Position numbers and translations under genes: made by a program. The notes under the pieces are model-generated. The model saw nothing but the letters and a program-made list of their open reading frames with translations. It was not told the origin of the DNA and did not search any database. A stretch of DNA of 64,000 nt from Nocardia flavorosea NBRC 108225. GTDB taxonomy: Bacteria; Actinomycetota; Actinomycetes; Mycobacteriales; Mycobacteriaceae. The DNA lies in the NCBI RefSeq assembly GCF_001613385.1, contig NZ_BDCG01000021.1, positions 124,001 to 188,000 on the forward strand, read 5' to 3'. Each line of letters starts with the position of its first letter. Position 1 is the stretch's first letter. Positions 1 through 7,338 of this stretch are shown here, one piece after another.

Positions 1-567
1 TGCAGGGACTCCAGCATCCAGCGCGCGGGCCAGCATCTTTTGGGCCAGAACCTGTTTCGTGGCGAATTCGACCTCGTCGGGCACCCCGGCCTCCCGGCAG
101 CGGTCCCTATCGGCGGTCCAGGACTTCGGCAGATACAACTCCCGGTCGATCAGCGTGCAGCCCTTCACGGTCGTGTATGCACAGAACACCCCGAGCTGAC
201 AATTCTCCACCCGACCGGCAGTGCCCGAGTATTGCCGTTGCACCCCAACAGATTTCACCCCCTTCTTCAGGAACCCGGTCTCATCGACCACCAGCACACC
301 ATCCGCATCACCCAAGTGCTCGACGGCATAAGCGCGCGCGTCATCGCGGACTCCGTCGACATCCCACGCGGCCTTGTTCAGCAGCCGCTGCATCCCGTTC
401 GGCGTCAGATCCCCGGCCGCTTCGGCCAAGGTCCAGCCGTTTTTCCCCGCCAGCGGCGCCAATAAACCCCGCACATACGCTCGCGCCCGCAACCGCGGCT
501 CCGCCCGATGGAACCGTCCTGCCACCCGCGCGAACAACCCCTCGAGCCCCTGGCGGAAGGTTGCCAT
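1..567 (-). CDS. IS701-family transposase, N-terminal 189 residues, cut by window edge
   Basis: Reading the minus strand from an ATG at 567 gives an open frame of 189 codons to the left edge without a stop. It carries the start of a DDE transposase of the IS701/DDE_5 type: GKNGWTLAEAAGD at residues 41-53, then VLVVDETGFLKKG with the first catalytic Asp at residue 95, and later YLPKSWTADRDRCREAGVP. It would catalyse cut-and-paste movement of its element. The rest of the gene and the left end of the element lie outside the window. Only about a dozen bases separate this start from a truncated regulator, so the element end probably sits at about 567-580; I could not identify its inverted repeat. 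The family call is firm, the exact start less so. Confidence 0.85.
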   Translation of the reverse strand, partial: MATFRQGLEGLFARVAGRFHRAEPRLRARAYVRGLLAPLAGKNGWTLAEAAGDLTPNGMQRLLNKAAWDVDGVRDDARAYAVEHLGDADGVLVVDETGFLKKGVKSVGVQRQYSGTAGRVENCQLGVFCAYTTVKGCTLIDRELYLPKSWTADRDRCREAGVPDEVEFATKQVLAQKMLARALDAGVPA

Positions 568-578
568 GCAAGGACCTG

Positions 579-1633
579 ACGATGGATCGGCGCCATGCCA
601 CCCAGGCGCTTCTGGGAGTCACGGTTGGGGCCGGCCTGCTCGAGACCGTGGAGCGATGGCTGTTCTTCGACGACGCTCTACAGCAGGTGGACAAGCCGAT
701 GGGGCTGGGCATGCAAGAGGTTGAGCAGCTCGAGAACGTGGCTCGATCATTCCGCGATTGGGATGACCGGTTCGGCGGGGGCTGCGGTGCAAGGCGGTCG
801 TCGGCCAGCTTTCGGAAGTGAACGAGCTGCTGAAGGAGCGGCAGCCCCGCCTGCCCGAGTGGAGAAGCGGCTGTGGGGTGTGCTGGCGCAGCTCGCCGAG
901 ACCGCGGCAACGATGAGCTGGGATTCCGGCCAGCAGGCCACAGCCCAGCAGTATTACGCGCTCGCCGCACGAGCAGCGAGCCACGCGGACGATCCCGCGT
1001 TCTGCGCCTTCGCTCTTGCCGGAATGGCGCGGCAACTGCTCGGCCTCGACGGCGACGCGGGAGCGGCCGACGCTCTGGAGCTGGTCCGCATAGCCCGCGA
1101 CCGTGGGACAGGGGCACTCACGCCGACGGTGGAGGCGATGCTGTACACGCGAGAAGCGTGGGCATTGAGCAAGCTCGAACGCCCCTCAGGGTTCCGGCGC
1201 GCCTGTGAGAAGGCGAAGGAGGAGTTCGCGGCCTCACAGCCCGCCACCGACCCGTTCTGGGTGAACTACTTCGATGCGGCTGAGCTGGCGGGGACGATCG
1301 GCGGTCGCCTGCTGGATATGTCGCGCCGGAAACCTGTGTTCGCAGGTGAAGCAGCCGAACAGATCGCGCTGGCCGTGCAATCGCGGCGTTCGGACCGAAT
1401 CCGCAGCACCGCGCTGGACCGCCTCGGGCTCGCGGAGGCGCGCGTGATCCAGGGCGAAGTGGAGGAGGCGTGTCGGGTAGGCCATGATGCGTTGGACGTC
1501 GTCGAGCAGACCCGTTCGGATCGGGTTCGGGTCAAGGTCGGCAAGCTCTACAAACGAACAGAGCGGGCGCAGGGAAATGGCGCTGGCCGAGCTGCGCGAC
1601 CGGATGCGCCCGCTGGTCAATGCACAGGAGTGA
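579..1633 (+). pseudogene. Decayed HTH/TPR-type transcriptional regulator, 5' end missing
   Basis: The translated pieces match the C-terminal body of the large actinobacterial regulators that end in TPR-like helices: MDRRHATQALLG, then GMQEVEQLENVARSFRDWDD, then LAETAATMSWDSGQQA and SDRVRVKVGKLYKRTE. Three reading frames are needed. One shift falls near 780 (FGGG to LRCKAVVGQLSEVNELL), one near 855-860 (into VEKRLWGVLAQ) and one near 1573 (into MALAELRDRMRPLVNAQE, stop at 1631-1633). The N-terminal helix-turn-helix is absent because homology begins just beside the IS701-type gene. In intact relatives this regulator is, to my recollection, followed by the same SLOG-type gene found here, and its last codons overlap that gene by 14 bases. 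It is dead as a regulator. Confidence 0.8.
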
Positions 1634-2108
1634 ACGAATACGGGTCGCTGTTACGGGGCACATGAACATTACTGAGGAAACCGCGGTGCTGGTGCGTGAA
1701 GAGATCGCTCGGCGCCTTGCCGAGGTTCCCGATTTGGTGGGCGTGAGCTGTATCGCTCGGGGAGCCGATTCGGTGTTCGCGCAAGCGGTGCTCGAGGCCG
1801 GTGGCCGGCTCGAGGTGGTGCTGCCCTCTCGGAATTACCGTGAAGCCAAGGTAAAGCCGGATCACGCAGCGTTGTTCGATGAGCTTGTGGCGGGTGCGTC
1901 CGAGGTTCGGGTGATGGATTTCGAGGAGGCCGGACGGGAAGCGTATGAGGCGGCGAACGAGGCTCTACTTGGGGCAGCCGACCGGCTAATGGCGGTCTGG
2001 GATGGGGAGGGCGGCGAGGCTGGCGGCACGGGCAGCGTGGTGAAGCTGGCGAAAGAGTATGGGGTAGCCGTGGACGTGGTGTGGCCCGAAGGTGCTGCAC
2101 GCGCTTGA
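1620..2108 (+). CDS. SLOG-superfamily (LOG/DprA-like Rossmann) nucleotide-binding protein
   Basis: A 162-residue single-domain protein. It starts with a strand ending VTGHM (residues 11-15), then GVSCIARGADSVFAQAVLEAGG (split by strand and helix, 41-62), VVLPS (66-70), and a GGTGSV loop (135-140) followed by a helix and VDVVWP. This is the layout of SLOG proteins, in which a Gly-rich loop corresponds to the PGGxGT loop of LOG enzymes. Family knowledge: SLOG domains bind or produce nucleotide-derived ligands and often pair with membrane effectors in bacterial conflict systems. The gene overlaps the end of the decayed regulator by 14 bases and lies about 200 bases upstream of a SepF-like and a SLATT-like gene on the same strand. 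The ligand is unknown. Confidence 0.7.
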   Translation: MHRSERIRVAVTGHMNITEETAVLVREEIARRLAEVPDLVGVSCIARGADSVFAQAVLEAGGRLEVVLPSRNYREAKVKPDHAALFDELVAGASEVRVMDFEEAGREAYEAANEALLGAADRLMAVWDGEGGEAGGTGSVVKLAKEYGVAVDVVWPEGAARA

Positions 2109-2300
2109 CGAGAGCTAATATTGAACTTTCGAAAAACTGCTAGTGCCAGCGTGATTCGAGCTGTAGCATGACCTATTGCATGCATGCGGCGGTGAGGTCG
2201 CCTCGTTGATGTGAGTGGGCCAACCATCCCCGGGTGGCTGACTACAGGATCGGCGGGATGTCGGCTAAGAAAAAGCTCGGCCATGCATGGATTATTCCAT

Positions 2301-2307
2301 GGAGGGG
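2301..2307 (+). promoter_or_regulatory. Ribosome binding site fixing the start of the SepF-like gene
   Basis: GGAGGGG lies nine bases before the ATG at 2317. Upstream in-frame ATGs at 2287 and 2299 lack a comparable site, so 2317 is preferred. Confidence 0.6.
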
Positions 2308-2316
2308 CGGCTGGTC

Positions 2317-2799
2317 ATGGCGGCATCAAACACGATACTGCAGTCAACGGTTCTGATTTCCTCCTCAGCCCTGTTGGCTAGCCTCTTCGTATTACTTTCT
2401 ATCGCATTCTGGGGAATAATTTCGACCAAGTTCCGGCGAAAATTTACGGTCAGAAGACTAAGAGGGGGCAATGCATCGCGGGTGCAGATTTGTCAAGATT
2501 ACCAAGACGCGATCTCCGAAGCTCTTGAGCTGAATACGTACAGTCTCGGGGGCGGTGATCCGATGATTCATTTGAAGTCAATCGTTCGATTTGCTCCCAA
2601 CAGTTTCAGTTCGGCGACTCGGGAGATCGTGAGCAAATTCGGCGATGGTCGGGTGATGTCTATCGATCTCCGGGCAATGGATAGCAGGGAAGCGGCCAGG
2701 TTGGTCGACTTCTGTAGCGGAATTTCTGCTGGCTCTGGTGGGTGGCTGTTCGAAATCGCCGGTGATGTGCTGATTGTAACTCCGGGACGGCTGCTCTAG
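2317..2799 (+). CDS. Membrane-anchored SepF-like protein
   Basis: 160 residues from the ATG with the good ribosome site. One hydrophobic segment (about 11-36) is followed by a basic stretch (KFRRKFTVRRLRG), placing the remainder in the cytoplasm. Residues about 89-157 match the SepF fold: RFAPNSFSSATREIV, then DGRVMSIDLRAMDSREAARLVDF split across strand and helix, then FCSGISAGSGGWLFEIAGD and VLIVTP. Normal SepF anchors FtsZ through an N-terminal amphipathic helix, not a transmembrane span, and sits in the division cluster; this copy does neither. Base composition is visibly poorer in GC than the window average, suggesting transfer. It lies 32 bases upstream of a SLATT-like gene, so they are probably co-transcribed. 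A role in division or in targeting the neighbour to FtsZ is inference. Confidence 0.65.
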   Translation: MAASNTILQSTVLISSSALLASLFVLLSIAFWGIISTKFRRKFTVRRLRGGNASRVQICQDYQDAISEALELNTYSLGGGDPMIHLKSIVRFAPNSFSSATREIVSKFGDGRVMSIDLRAMDSREAARLVDFCSGISAGSGGWLFEIAGDVLIVTPGRLL

Positions 2800-2831
2800 G
2801 ATTTTGGAAACACCAATTAGGCGGTGCAAAA

Positions 2832-3701
2832 ATGCCGATAAAGATTTCCAGAGATGACTTTGCTCAGCAGGTTATCCTGATAGACCATCAGATTCGAATC
2901 AGTGAACGCGACTTGAAGCTGGCAAAAGCGCGGAGATTGAGATCAAACTATTCGATTGTCTTTGGTCCGCTACTGGGGATCGTTCTCTATGGAATGTGGT
3001 GGATTCCAGATATAAGCCCAACATTGATCAGGGCGATTTACATACCTGCGCTGCCGATCTCCATAGCCTTCTGCGTAGCTTCCTACTATCTCAAGACGCA
3101 TCCGGGCGGCCCGGTGGACAAGAAGGTGCCATTTCGTACCCGGCTGCTAACGAATTCCGGTCGCCGGAGGCTGGACGAAATCGAACTCGAATTAGATCAG
3201 CTTCGTGACACGCGAAAGAGTCTATACACGATTGCTGATGTGCCCGTAGAAACTAGACGGTCGGCGTACAAAGAAGATGCGCGCATGGACGTTAACTATT
3301 ATCGAGAGGAGAGTAACAAGTATCGTCGGGTGAATAGTGCCCTTCAGGCTGTTCTGATCATAGGCTCCCTTGGAGCCGCGGCTGCGTCGGGAGCATCGGG
3401 CGATATTCCATCACTGAGGTGGGTTGTGCTGGCAATAACATTCGGCGTGGGTGTCGCCAGTGGATTCATGGGATACTTCAAGTACAAGGAGCGTAGCTTC
3501 TACCTTCAGCAAACTGCTGATGCAATCGAATACGAGATCGAGGCTGTCGAAATCGGGGTTGGCAGATACAAGCACATACAGGACCATCGCGAGGCCCTCG
3601 AAGAGTTTGCAGCAGAAGTGCATCGCTTGCGTTCTGAGCAAAAGAAGCGGGAGCAAAACCTGGAGCAGCCACCCGACATCAGTAATGCAAATTCGCAATG
3701 A
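2832..3701 (+). CDS. SLATT/DUF4231-type four-helix membrane protein
   Basis: 289 residues with four predicted membrane spans in two pairs (about 41-59, 65-86, 170-190 and 196-215). A charged coiled-coil-like linker (111-131) separates them. The second pair is preceded by YYREESNKYRRVNSALQ and followed by GYFKYKERSFYLQQTADAIEYEIE in short blocks, the pattern of SLATT/DUF4231 proteins (SMODS- and SLOG-associating two-TM effectors). In that family the membrane part is thought to form a pore or disrupt the membrane when an upstream nucleotide sensor fires. A SLOG gene is two genes upstream, which supports that reading. Low GC and codon use resemble the SepF-like neighbour, not the rest of the window. 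The charged C-terminal tail (about 250-289) is probably cytoplasmic. Confidence 0.65.
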   Translation: MPIKISRDDFAQQVILIDHQIRISERDLKLAKARRLRSNYSIVFGPLLGIVLYGMWWIPDISPTLIRAIYIPALPISIAFCVASYYLKTHPGGPVDKKVPFRTRLLTNSGRRRLDEIELELDQLRDTRKSLYTIADVPVETRRSAYKEDARMDVNYYREESNKYRRVNSALQAVLIIGSLGAAAASGASGDIPSLRWVVLAITFGVGVASGFMGYFKYKERSFYLQQTADAIEYEIEAVEIGVGRYKHIQDHREALEEFAAEVHRLRSEQKKREQNLEQPPDISNANSQ

Positions 3702-3763
3702 GGCGGCACCGCTAATCGCACGGTTACAGGTGCCTGCGATCGACGCACCGCGGTGGTCGCGTC

Positions 3764-3921
3764 CGCAGGAAATGGAAGGACCGTGTCGAACTCGCGAACG
3801 CTAACTTCGACGACATCGAGATCTTCTACAACCGTAACGCCGCCGCTTATCCCTGGGCTTTCGCACTCCGATCGGGTTTGAGTTACCTTCCGAGAAGAAA
3901 CGCATTCCCGCTGTCAGTTAG
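3764..3921 (+). pseudogene. 3' remnant of an IS3-family orfB transposase
   Basis: Translation from 3764 gives RRKWKDRVELANANFDD followed by IEIFYNR, the classic C-terminal end of an IS3-family OrfB. The expected RRHSALG block is then read only after a one-base shift near 3837 (RRLSLGFRTPIGFE), and a stop follows at 3919-3921. No 5' part or inverted repeats were seen. It is a relic separate from the IS3 element that begins 45 bases later, since that element has its own OrfB end. The rest of the 3702-4038 gap holds the left inverted repeat of that second element. Confidence 0.6.
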
Positions 3922-3966
3922 CCAATCCGGCTGGAACCGCAAAATGGGCAGGTCATTCTGGCCTGC

Positions 3967-3998
3967 TCCCCGTAAATGCGACCAGCTGGAATTAGAGT
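3967..3998 (+). repeat. Left terminal inverted repeat of the IS3 element
   Basis: Pairs with 5200-5231 in inverted orientation; the shared core is AATGCGACCAGC flanked by TCCCCG and AGAGT. Confidence 0.7.
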
Positions 3999-4038
3999 CT
4001 CATTGGCCCCGATCAGGGCCGGAAGGGACGATAGGACC

Positions 4039-4320
4039 ATGGCTGGACGGAAGCGGCATTCCGCGGAGGATATCGTGCGCAAGCTGCGGCGCGCCGATGA
4101 ACTGGCCGCGGAAGGCTTGACCGGTGAGCAGATCGCCGCTGACCTGGGAGTTTCAGCGGCGACGCTGTATAACTGGCGCCGCCAGTGCGGCGGAATGGAC
4201 ACCGACGCCGCCAAGGAACTCAAGGAGCTGCGGGAGCAGAACGCCCGGTTGAAACGGCTGCTGGCTGATGCGGAGCTGGATAAAGACGCGTTGCGCGAGA
4301 TCTCGAAGGGAAAATTCTAG
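4039..4320 (+). CDS. IS3-family transposase OrfA (helix-turn-helix)
   Basis: 93 residues starting MAGRKRHSAEDIVRKL. The N-terminal half is a helix-turn-helix (LTGEQIAADLGVSAATLYNWRRQ) and the C-terminal half a leucine-zipper-like helix (ELKELREQNARLKRLLADAE), ending ELDKDALREISKGKF. This is the standard OrfA of the IS407-like group, which binds the element ends and is fused to OrfB by ribosomal frameshifting. The start at 4039 is preferred over an upstream ATG at 3976 because the protein begins there in relatives and 3976 lies inside the inverted repeat. The last codons GGA AAA TTC TAG contain an A4 run where a -1 slip would lead directly into OrfB. Confidence 0.85.
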   Translation: MAGRKRHSAEDIVRKLRRADELAAEGLTGEQIAADLGVSAATLYNWRRQCGGMDTDAAKELKELREQNARLKRLLADAELDKDALREISKGKF

Positions 4321-5206
4321 GCCCGGCGGCCAAGCGGCGGGCCGTGGACATGCGCCGGGAAGTGCTGGGTATGTCGGAGCGGTTCGCGTGCAGGGTCGTT
4401 GGGCTTACTCGGTCGACGTATCGGCGGCTGCCGGCCGCGCAGACGCTCGCTGATCCCGATGCCGGAGTGCGGGCGTGGCTGCGTGCGTATGCGACGAAGA
4501 ATCCGTGTCACGGGTTCCGCCGTGCCTGGTCTGTGCTGCGGTTCGACGAGGGCCACCGGGTCAACGTGAAGCGGGTGCACCGGCTATGGCGGTCCGAGGG
4601 CTTGCAGGTGCAAGCACATCCCCCGCGTAAACGCGCCGGTATCTCCTCGATCCCGCCCGTGGAGGCGGATGCGCCGAACGTTGTGTGGGCACTGGACTTC
4701 CAGTTCGACTCCACCGTCGACGGGCGGGCTGTGAAGATCGCGTCGATGGTCGACGAACACACTCGCGAATCCCTGCTGCACCTGGTCGAACGCTCGATTA
4801 CTGGTGAGAAGCTGGTGGCCGAGCTCGAACGGGTATTCGCCGCCCGGGGGCGCCGAGGGTACTGCGGTTGGACAACGGACCGGAAATGGTTTCGCAAGCG
4901 CTGCAATCTTTTTGCCGAGACCGGGTCGGGATTTCGTATATCCCGCCGGGCACACCGTGGAACAACGGGTTCGTCGAGTCGTTCAACCCGCGTTTGCGTG
5001 TCGAGTGCCTCAACCGGAATCACTGGACGAGCCTGCTCGAGGCTCGGGTGGTGATCGGCGATTTCAAACATGATCACAACCACCGGCACCGGCATTCGGC
5101 CCTGGGCTACCGCACACCCGTCGAGTACGCTGCGGCCTGCCACCATACCCACCACCCGGCGGGCTATGACATCAACTCAACACCGAGGACGGCAACCCGA
5201 CTCTGA
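4314..5206 (+). pseudogene. IS3-family transposase OrfB, frameshifted
   Basis: The integrase-type transposase entered by a -1 shift at the A4 run ending orfA: ILGPAAKRRAVDMRREVLG, then SERFACRVVGLTRSTYRRL. The DDE triad is visible as WALDFQFD, LRLDNGPEM and GFVESFNPRLRVECLN. The frame breaks at the G run 4846-4850: upstream reads VFAARG, downstream APRVLRLDNGPEM, which a single missing G would explain. Everything after it up to 5206 is intact, ending NSTPRTATRL. A sequencing slip in the homopolymer could also produce this. As read, no full OrfAB can be made. Confidence 0.8.
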
Positions 5207-5231
5207 AACCGGCTGGTCGCATTATCGGGGA
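5200..5231 (-). repeat. Right terminal inverted repeat of the IS3 element
   Basis: Reverse complement resembles 3967-3998; marks the right boundary of the element 55 bases before the next gene. Confidence 0.7.
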
Positions 5232-5258
5232 CCGGTCACGCTCTATTGTAACTCCGCC

Positions 5259-5284
5259 TATAATAGATCGAGTTATAATAGATC
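5259..5284 (+). promoter_or_regulatory. Twin TATAATAGATC repeat; probable -10 of a leaderless transcript
   Basis: TATAATAGATC occurs at 5259-5269 and again at 5274-5284, a 15-bp direct repeat. The second copy places a perfect TATAAT (5274-5279) eight bases before the ATG at 5287, the distance expected if transcription begins at the start codon. No ribosome site precedes the ATG. The repeat spacing would also suit a dimeric repressor. I could not find a convincing -35. Confidence 0.55.
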
Positions 5285-5286
5285 TC

Positions 5287-6759
5287 ATGCTGAAGCCCGA
5301 GACCATGTTCGATCGCGAGCACGAGTGGTCGGAGCTGACCCGATTCGCCACCCACCGTGGGCCGCAGCCGGCGCTGGGGATCGTTTCGGGTCGTCGCCGG
5401 CAAGGAAAGACCTTCCTCCTCGACGCGGTATGCGAGGCAACCGGCGGGTTCTACTTCGCGGCCACCGAGGCGACCGAGCCCGAGTCGCTGCACCAGCTCG
5501 GTAGCGCTCTGGCGCGGTATCTCGGCGAGCCGGTGCCGCGCCGGTTCGCGGGGTGGCCGGAGGCAATCGAGACAATCATGACCCTGGGCGCTGGTGACCG
5601 GCCCCTGACGGTGGTCCTCGACGAGTTTCCTTACCTGGCGAAGGCGTCACCCGAGCTGCCGTCGTTGATCCAGCGCGCATTCGATCCGGCCGGTCGGCGC
5701 CACGCCGGCGCCATCCGCCTGTTGCTGTGCGGTTCGGCCCAGTCGTTCATGAGCAAACTGCTCGTGGGAAGCGCCCCGTTGCGGGGACGCGCCAGCCTGG
5801 AGCTTGTCGTGCCGACCCTCGACTACCGGCTGGCGCGAGAATTCTGGGAAATCGACGATCTGTCGCTGGCGTTCCTGGTGAATGCCGTAGTGGGGGGTAC
5901 GCCGGCTTACCGGCGCGAATACACGCTCGGTGACACTCCCGCCGACCGTGAGGATTTCGGCCCGTGGGTGGTTCGCAATGTGCTGAACTCGTCGAGGCCG
6001 CTGTTCCGGGAATCGCGGTTCCTGCTGGCGGAAGAGCCCGAACTCCGGGAAAGCGCGCTCTATCACGGTGTTCTCGCGGCGATCGCCGAGGGCAACAACA
6101 CCCGGGGCGGGATTGCGAGTTTCCTCGGCCGCAAGTCCACCGATCTCGGGCACCCGCTTACCGTCCTGGAAGACGTCGGCATGATCGCGCGCGAACAGGA
6201 TGCCTTCCACGCCCGCCGGTCCACTTACCGGATCACCGAGCCACTGCTGACCTTCTATTACGCGATCATGCGCTCGGAATGGAGCGACCTCGAACGCCCG
6301 GGGCACGCGACAGAGGTGTGGGAGCGCTCCGGGCCCACCTTCGCAAGTCAAGTACTCGGTCCGCATTTCGAGCAGTTGTCGCGCACGTGGTGCCGGTGGT
6401 ATGCGGCCCCGGACACCCTGGGAGGCCGGCGCACGCATGTGCTTTCCGGAGTTCTGCCCGACCCCGCGGGTAAGACCGGCCATCGGTTGGACGTCGTAGT
6501 GTTCGGGCGGGACGCCGGTGGTGCGGAACGGATCCTCGCGATCGGTGAGGCGAAGAACCATGCGGTCGTGGGGGAGAAACAGGTCAACCGGCTCGACCGG
6601 ATCCGGGATCTGCTGGTACAGCGCGATCCCCGCGCGTCACGGCAGATCAAACTGCTGCTCTTCACCGGATACGGCTTCACCCCCGAACTGCGCGCCGTGG
6701 CGGATTCCCGCGACGATGTGGAATTGATCGACCTCGAGCGGCTGTATCGGGGCGACTGA
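5287..6759 (+). CDS. AAA+ ATPase with DUF234-type nuclease-like C-terminus
   Basis: 490 residues of the archaeal-type ATPase family. The P-loop is SGRRRQGKT (residues 34-42) and the Walker B is LTVVLDEFPYL (107-117, acidic pair at 112-113). The sensor region is LLCGSAQSFM. A winged-helix part follows (GGIASFLGRKSTDLGHPLTVLE in short blocks), then the DUF234 region with LDVVVFG and ILAIGEAKNHAVVG, which carries the D and ExK residues of restriction-endonuclease-like folds. Family knowledge: such proteins occur singly in many bacteria and archaea and are often mobile; a clear cellular role is not established. It stands alone just outside the IS3 right end with its own promoter. GC is normal for the window. 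Confidence 0.75.
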   Translation: MLKPETMFDREHEWSELTRFATHRGPQPALGIVSGRRRQGKTFLLDAVCEATGGFYFAATEATEPESLHQLGSALARYLGEPVPRRFAGWPEAIETIMTLGAGDRPLTVVLDEFPYLAKASPELPSLIQRAFDPAGRRHAGAIRLLLCGSAQSFMSKLLVGSAPLRGRASLELVVPTLDYRLAREFWEIDDLSLAFLVNAVVGGTPAYRREYTLGDTPADREDFGPWVVRNVLNSSRPLFRESRFLLAEEPELRESALYHGVLAAIAEGNNTRGGIASFLGRKSTDLGHPLTVLEDVGMIAREQDAFHARRSTYRITEPLLTFYYAIMRSEWSDLERPGHATEVWERSGPTFASQVLGPHFEQLSRTWCRWYAAPDTLGGRRTHVLSGVLPDPAGKTGHRLDVVVFGRDAGGAERILAIGEAKNHAVVGEKQVNRLDRIRDLLVQRDPRASRQIKLLLFTGYGFTPELRAVADSRDDVELIDLERLYRGD

Positions 6760-6780
6760 CAGCTTTTCGTCAGCTGAACC

Positions 6781-6876
6781 TCATTGTGTTGTCCGGATGT
6801 CTTGCAGGTGCTCGCGCAGTGCTCGTCGGCGGATCTTGCCGGTTTGTGTTTTGGGTAGGTCGGCGAGTACTCCCAT
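6781..6876 (-). pseudogene. 3' relic of an acyl-CoA ligase gene
   Basis: The minus strand reads VLADLPKTQTGKIRRRALRE followed by HLQDIRTTQ and a stop at 6781-6783. This is the extreme C-terminus of an AMP-forming acyl-CoA ligase, closely resembling the end of the intact gene at 8606-10282 (AELPKTQTGKIRRRAL). Upstream of VLADLP homology stops abruptly. The relic and the full gene lie in the same orientation on either side of the HipBA-like pair. The remainder of 6760-6993 holds no gene that I can support. Confidence 0.7.
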
Positions 6877-6963
6877 CGGTCCGGGCTGAGCTGGGCGGTG
6901 GCACCTGCCGAAGCGGCCCCAGTGTGGAGTCCGATTCCATTTACGATAAAAGGGCAGTAGAAT

Positions 6964-6975
6964 GTAGCTAACTAC
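6964..6975. promoter_or_regulatory. Small inverted repeat before the hipB-like gene
   Basis: GTAGCTAACTAC has 4-bp inverted arms and lies 19 bases before the proposed start of the HTH gene. HipB proteins repress their own operon through palindromes, so this is a candidate operator; the evidence is thin. Confidence 0.3.
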
Positions 6976-6993
6976 GTTTTTTGGGAGGTAGAT

Positions 6994-7338
6994 CTGGCGA
7001 AGCGGGAGGTAGCGCCTACTCGCGCCGCGACGGATGCGCTGCGGGTTATCGGCACGCAGATCAGGCTGGCCCGGCACGCGAACAACTGGACGGCCGCCGA
7101 CCTCGCAGCACGTATCGGCGTCGGGCCCCGGACCGTCACAGCCCTCGAGAAAGGGAGCCCCGGCGTCGCTGTCGGGACGGTGTTCAGCGCGGCCTCTGTC
7201 GTCGGAGTTCCTCTCTTCGGTGCCAGTGACGACGAGCTGGCCCGGCTGCGTCGCCGTGGCGAGGAACGGATTGCGTTGATCCCATCTCGCGAGTACCGGC
7301 CGCGTTCGACGGGAGATGACAGTGGTCTCGACTTCTGA
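6994..7338 (+). CDS. HipB-like XRE-family antitoxin/repressor
   Basis: An open frame of 115 codons encoding LAKREVAPTRAATDAL, then a Cro/C1-type helix-turn-helix (IGTQIRLARHANNWTAADLAARI in short blocks, GVGPRTVTALEKGSPGVAVGTVF) and a basic tail. No ATG, GTG or TTG occurs in frame between the upstream stop at 6958 and the HTH. The only candidate with a ribosome site is CTG at 6994, five bases after GGGAGG (6983-6988). The frame ends 23 bases inside the hipA start, so the two are translationally coupled. By analogy with HipBA it should bind and neutralise the kinase and repress the operon. The unusual start is the main uncertainty; a sequencing error could hide a normal one. Confidence 0.65.
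   Translation: MAKREVAPTRAATDALRVIGTQIRLARHANNWTAADLAARIGVGPRTVTALEKGSPGVAVGTVFSAASVVGVPLFGASDDELARLRRRGEERIALIPSREYRPRSTGDDSGLDF

Larger units (their letters stand above)
3967..5231 (+). mobile_element. IS3-family (IS407-like) insertion sequence, about 1265 bp
   Basis: Imperfect terminal inverted repeats enclose an orfA/orfB pair. The left end begins TCCCCGTAAATGCGACCAG at 3967. The right end, read on the minus strand from 5231, begins TCCCCGATAATGCGACCAG. The match continues to about 3998 and 5200 respectively with roughly three quarters identity. Length and gene order are normal for the family. I see no clear 3-4 bp target duplication directly outside the repeats. OrfB is frameshifted, so this copy is probably not autonomous. 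Confidence 0.75.

Noticed and set aside
3964..5234. Target-site duplication flanking the IS3 element
   Set aside because: The bases immediately outside the inverted repeats (TGC on the left, CCG on the right) do not match.
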